Below are positions 62,957 to 64,000 of a stretch of 64,000 nt of DNA, piece by piece (within the stretch, counting starts at the first letter, position 1; each line of letters opens with the position of its first letter). The DNA comes from Pseudomonadota bacterium (GTDB lineage: Bacteria; Pseudomonadota; Alphaproteobacteria; Acetobacterales; Acetobacteraceae). The stretch spans positions 1-64,000 of the forward strand of contig JAKADX010000008.1 of NCBI GenBank assembly GCA_021818505.1. The letters run 5' to 3'. The translations under genes and the position numbers were made by a program. The notes beneath the pieces are model-generated. The model saw nothing but the letters and a program-made list of their open reading frames with translations, was not told where the DNA came from and made no database searches.

Positions 62957-63910
62957 TCAGGCGGTCCGGCGGCTGAGCCCGCTTCCGGCCGCGGCCAGGA
63001 CGGCGATGATGACCGCGCCCTGAACCATGTCCTGCACGCCGCCGGGCAGGCCGGCGATCTGCATCGTGGTCACGATCAGCACCAGCAGCAGCGAACCGAG
63101 CAGCGTGCCGAAGGCTGTCGCGCTGCCGCCGAAGATCAGCGTGCCACCCACCACCACGGCCCCCACCGATTGCAGCAGATAGGGGCGTCCCATCTCCAGA
63201 AACGCGCCGCCGGTATGCGCGGAGAGCAGCGCGCCGTCGATGGCGGCGAGCACGCCGCTGAACACGAAGGCGGTGGCGGTCACGGACGCGACCGGCACGC
63301 CGGCGAGATCGGCTGCGGTCGCACTCTGCCCTGTCGCCATCAGCCATCGGCCGTAGGACGTCCGCCCGATCAACACCGCCACGGCCACTGCCAGCGCCAG
63401 CGCCAGCAGCAGAATCGCCGGGACTCCGGCCGGATGCGCCGTCGCCAGCGTGCGCAACGCCGGGCTGATCGCGAAGGTGGTGAAGCGGCGATTGGCCAGC
63501 AGCGAAGCCGTATCGAGCACGTAGCCGACCGCAAGCGTCGCGATGATCGCCGGGATGCGCAACCGCAGGATCAGGATGGCGTTGACCGCGCCGATCACCA
63601 CCCCGATCGCCAGCACCACCGGCAGCGCGCGCAGCAGCCCCATATCGGTTCCGCCGGAGAGGATCATGGTTGCGAACGCACTCAGCGTCACCACGCCGGG
63701 GATGGACAGGTCGACATTGCCGCCGCCCGTCGCCACCGCGAACATCTGGCCGAGTGCCACGACCGCGAGGAACGAGGCCGAGGTGGCGACGCCGGACAGG
63801 CTCGCGAGGCTGAATTGCGCCGTCGTGGCGGACAGAGCCACCCACAGCACCAGCACACCGATCCCGGCGAAGGCCCAGCGATGCGTGCGCAGCCAGTGCA
63901 GCGGGTTCAT
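62957..63910 (-). CDS. Sugar-type ABC importer permease (second, BPD_transp_2)
   Basis: 317 residues, about nine helices. Blocks include VALGQMFAVATGGGNVDLSIPG, where the usual GGIDLSV reads GGNVDLSI, then IPAIIATLAVGYVLDTASLL and SVGAVVVGGTLIFGGSATAFG. It starts at ATG 63910 overlapping the partial permease upstream (ATGA), so the two likely form a heterodimer, perhaps with an ATPase and binding protein beyond the window. It may instead belong with the downstream importer. Confidence 0.88.
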   Translation of the reverse strand: MNPLHWLRTHRWAFAGIGVLVLWVALSATTAQFSLASLSGVATSASFLAVVALGQMFAVATGGGNVDLSIPGVVTLSAFATMILSGGTDMGLLRALPVVLAIGVVIGAVNAILILRLRIPAIIATLAVGYVLDTASLLANRRFTTFAISPALRTLATAHPAGVPAILLLALALAVAVAVLIGRTSYGRWLMATGQSATAADLAGVPVASVTATAFVFSGVLAAIDGALLSAHTGGAFLEMGRPYLLQSVGAVVVGGTLIFGGSATAFGTLLGSLLLVLIVTTMQIAGLPGGVQDMVQGAVIIAVLAAAGSGLSRRTA

Positions 63911-64000
63911 CGCTTCATGGCCACACGCAGCATCAGGATGCCGATCAGCAGGCCACCCTGCACCGCCGCGTTGTAATCGGTGCTGACCCCCAGAAAGCCG
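63907..64000 (-). CDS. ABC importer permease, C-terminal fragment (cut by window edge)
   Basis: Only the last 30 or so codons are visible: GFLGVSTDYNAAVQGGLLIG, then ILMLRVAMKR and stop. The GVS...V.G pattern is the usual end of RbsC-type permeases, so this is a second subunit paired with the next permease through an ATGA overlap. The rest lies beyond base 64000. Confidence 0.7.
   Translation of the reverse strand, partial: GFLGVSTDYNAAVQGGLLIGILMLRVAMKR

Overview
The window is about 64 kb of very GC-rich DNA, densely packed and organised into many short operons with ATGA/GTGA stop-start overlaps. Several traits together suggest an alphaproteobacterium of the Rhodospirillales/Acetobacteraceae type. 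They are a class I lysyl-tRNA synthetase, a single-chain indolepyruvate:ferredoxin oxidoreductase, an AIDA-repeat/Hint_2 surface protein, an HpnL-like flippase, a ScsB/DsbD-type reductase and a fungal-Mep1-like Amt variant. This is inference from gene content; no rRNA or tRNA gene was found to place it more firmly. No insertion sequence, prophage, CRISPR array or plasmid function was seen.

Layout. 1-2454: 3' part of a repeat-rich surface protein ending in a Hint domain. 2631-3942: ammonium transporter behind a sigma54-like promoter. 3953-7886: HdeD-like membrane protein, lipoprotein, HpnL-like flippase and glycogen phosphorylase. 8011-11941: a likely coordinated unit made of an exported ferritin-like protein and a PepSY / cytochrome b / PepSY / response regulator / PhoQ-like kinase operon, each with the same GTTCAG-N5-GTTCAG element 61 bases upstream of its start. 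12198-19774: mixed genes, including a Rap1a-like protein, glycine-zipper lipoprotein, CPBP protease, L,D-transpeptidase, FolK, NYN nuclease, UDG, SbmA-like ABC exporter, DUF2066 and MarR.

20155-28645: amino-acid catabolism on the minus strand, with the fused IOR followed upstream by a tightly overlapped operon for branched-chain acyl-CoA oxidation (isobutyryl-CoA dehydrogenase, MmsB, acyl-CoA synthetase, isovaleryl-CoA dehydrogenase). 28695-33022: MBL hydrolase, CbpA/CbpM chaperone pair, CBS-BON protein and a TPR glycosyltransferase-like protein. 33169-38655: a six-gene periplasmic copper/thiol cluster (SCO, DsbD/ScsB, Met-rich peptide, DUF411, multicopper oxidase, DUF2946-like). 38804-40475: hydroxypyruvate isomerase and tartronate semialdehyde reductase. 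40620-41504: an XRE regulator, followed by an unusual array of GTGAC half-sites and a strong terminator.

41782-46975: a complete dipeptide/oligopeptide ABC importer. 47102-49743: TerB-like protein and GlgX. 49850-53482: class I LysRS followed by an MprF-like flippase whose synthase domain is truncated. 53545-58339: DinG-type helicase, SDR, and an M24-fold protein without metal ligands. 58576-64000: sugar-type ABC importer genes with a DUF2291 partner, running off the right edge.

The most promising unreported-looking material is the PhoPQ-like/PepSY/cytochrome b/ferritin module with its paired operator. Next are the LysRS-MprF linkage, the His-to-Glu Amt pore variant and the phased GTGAC array.
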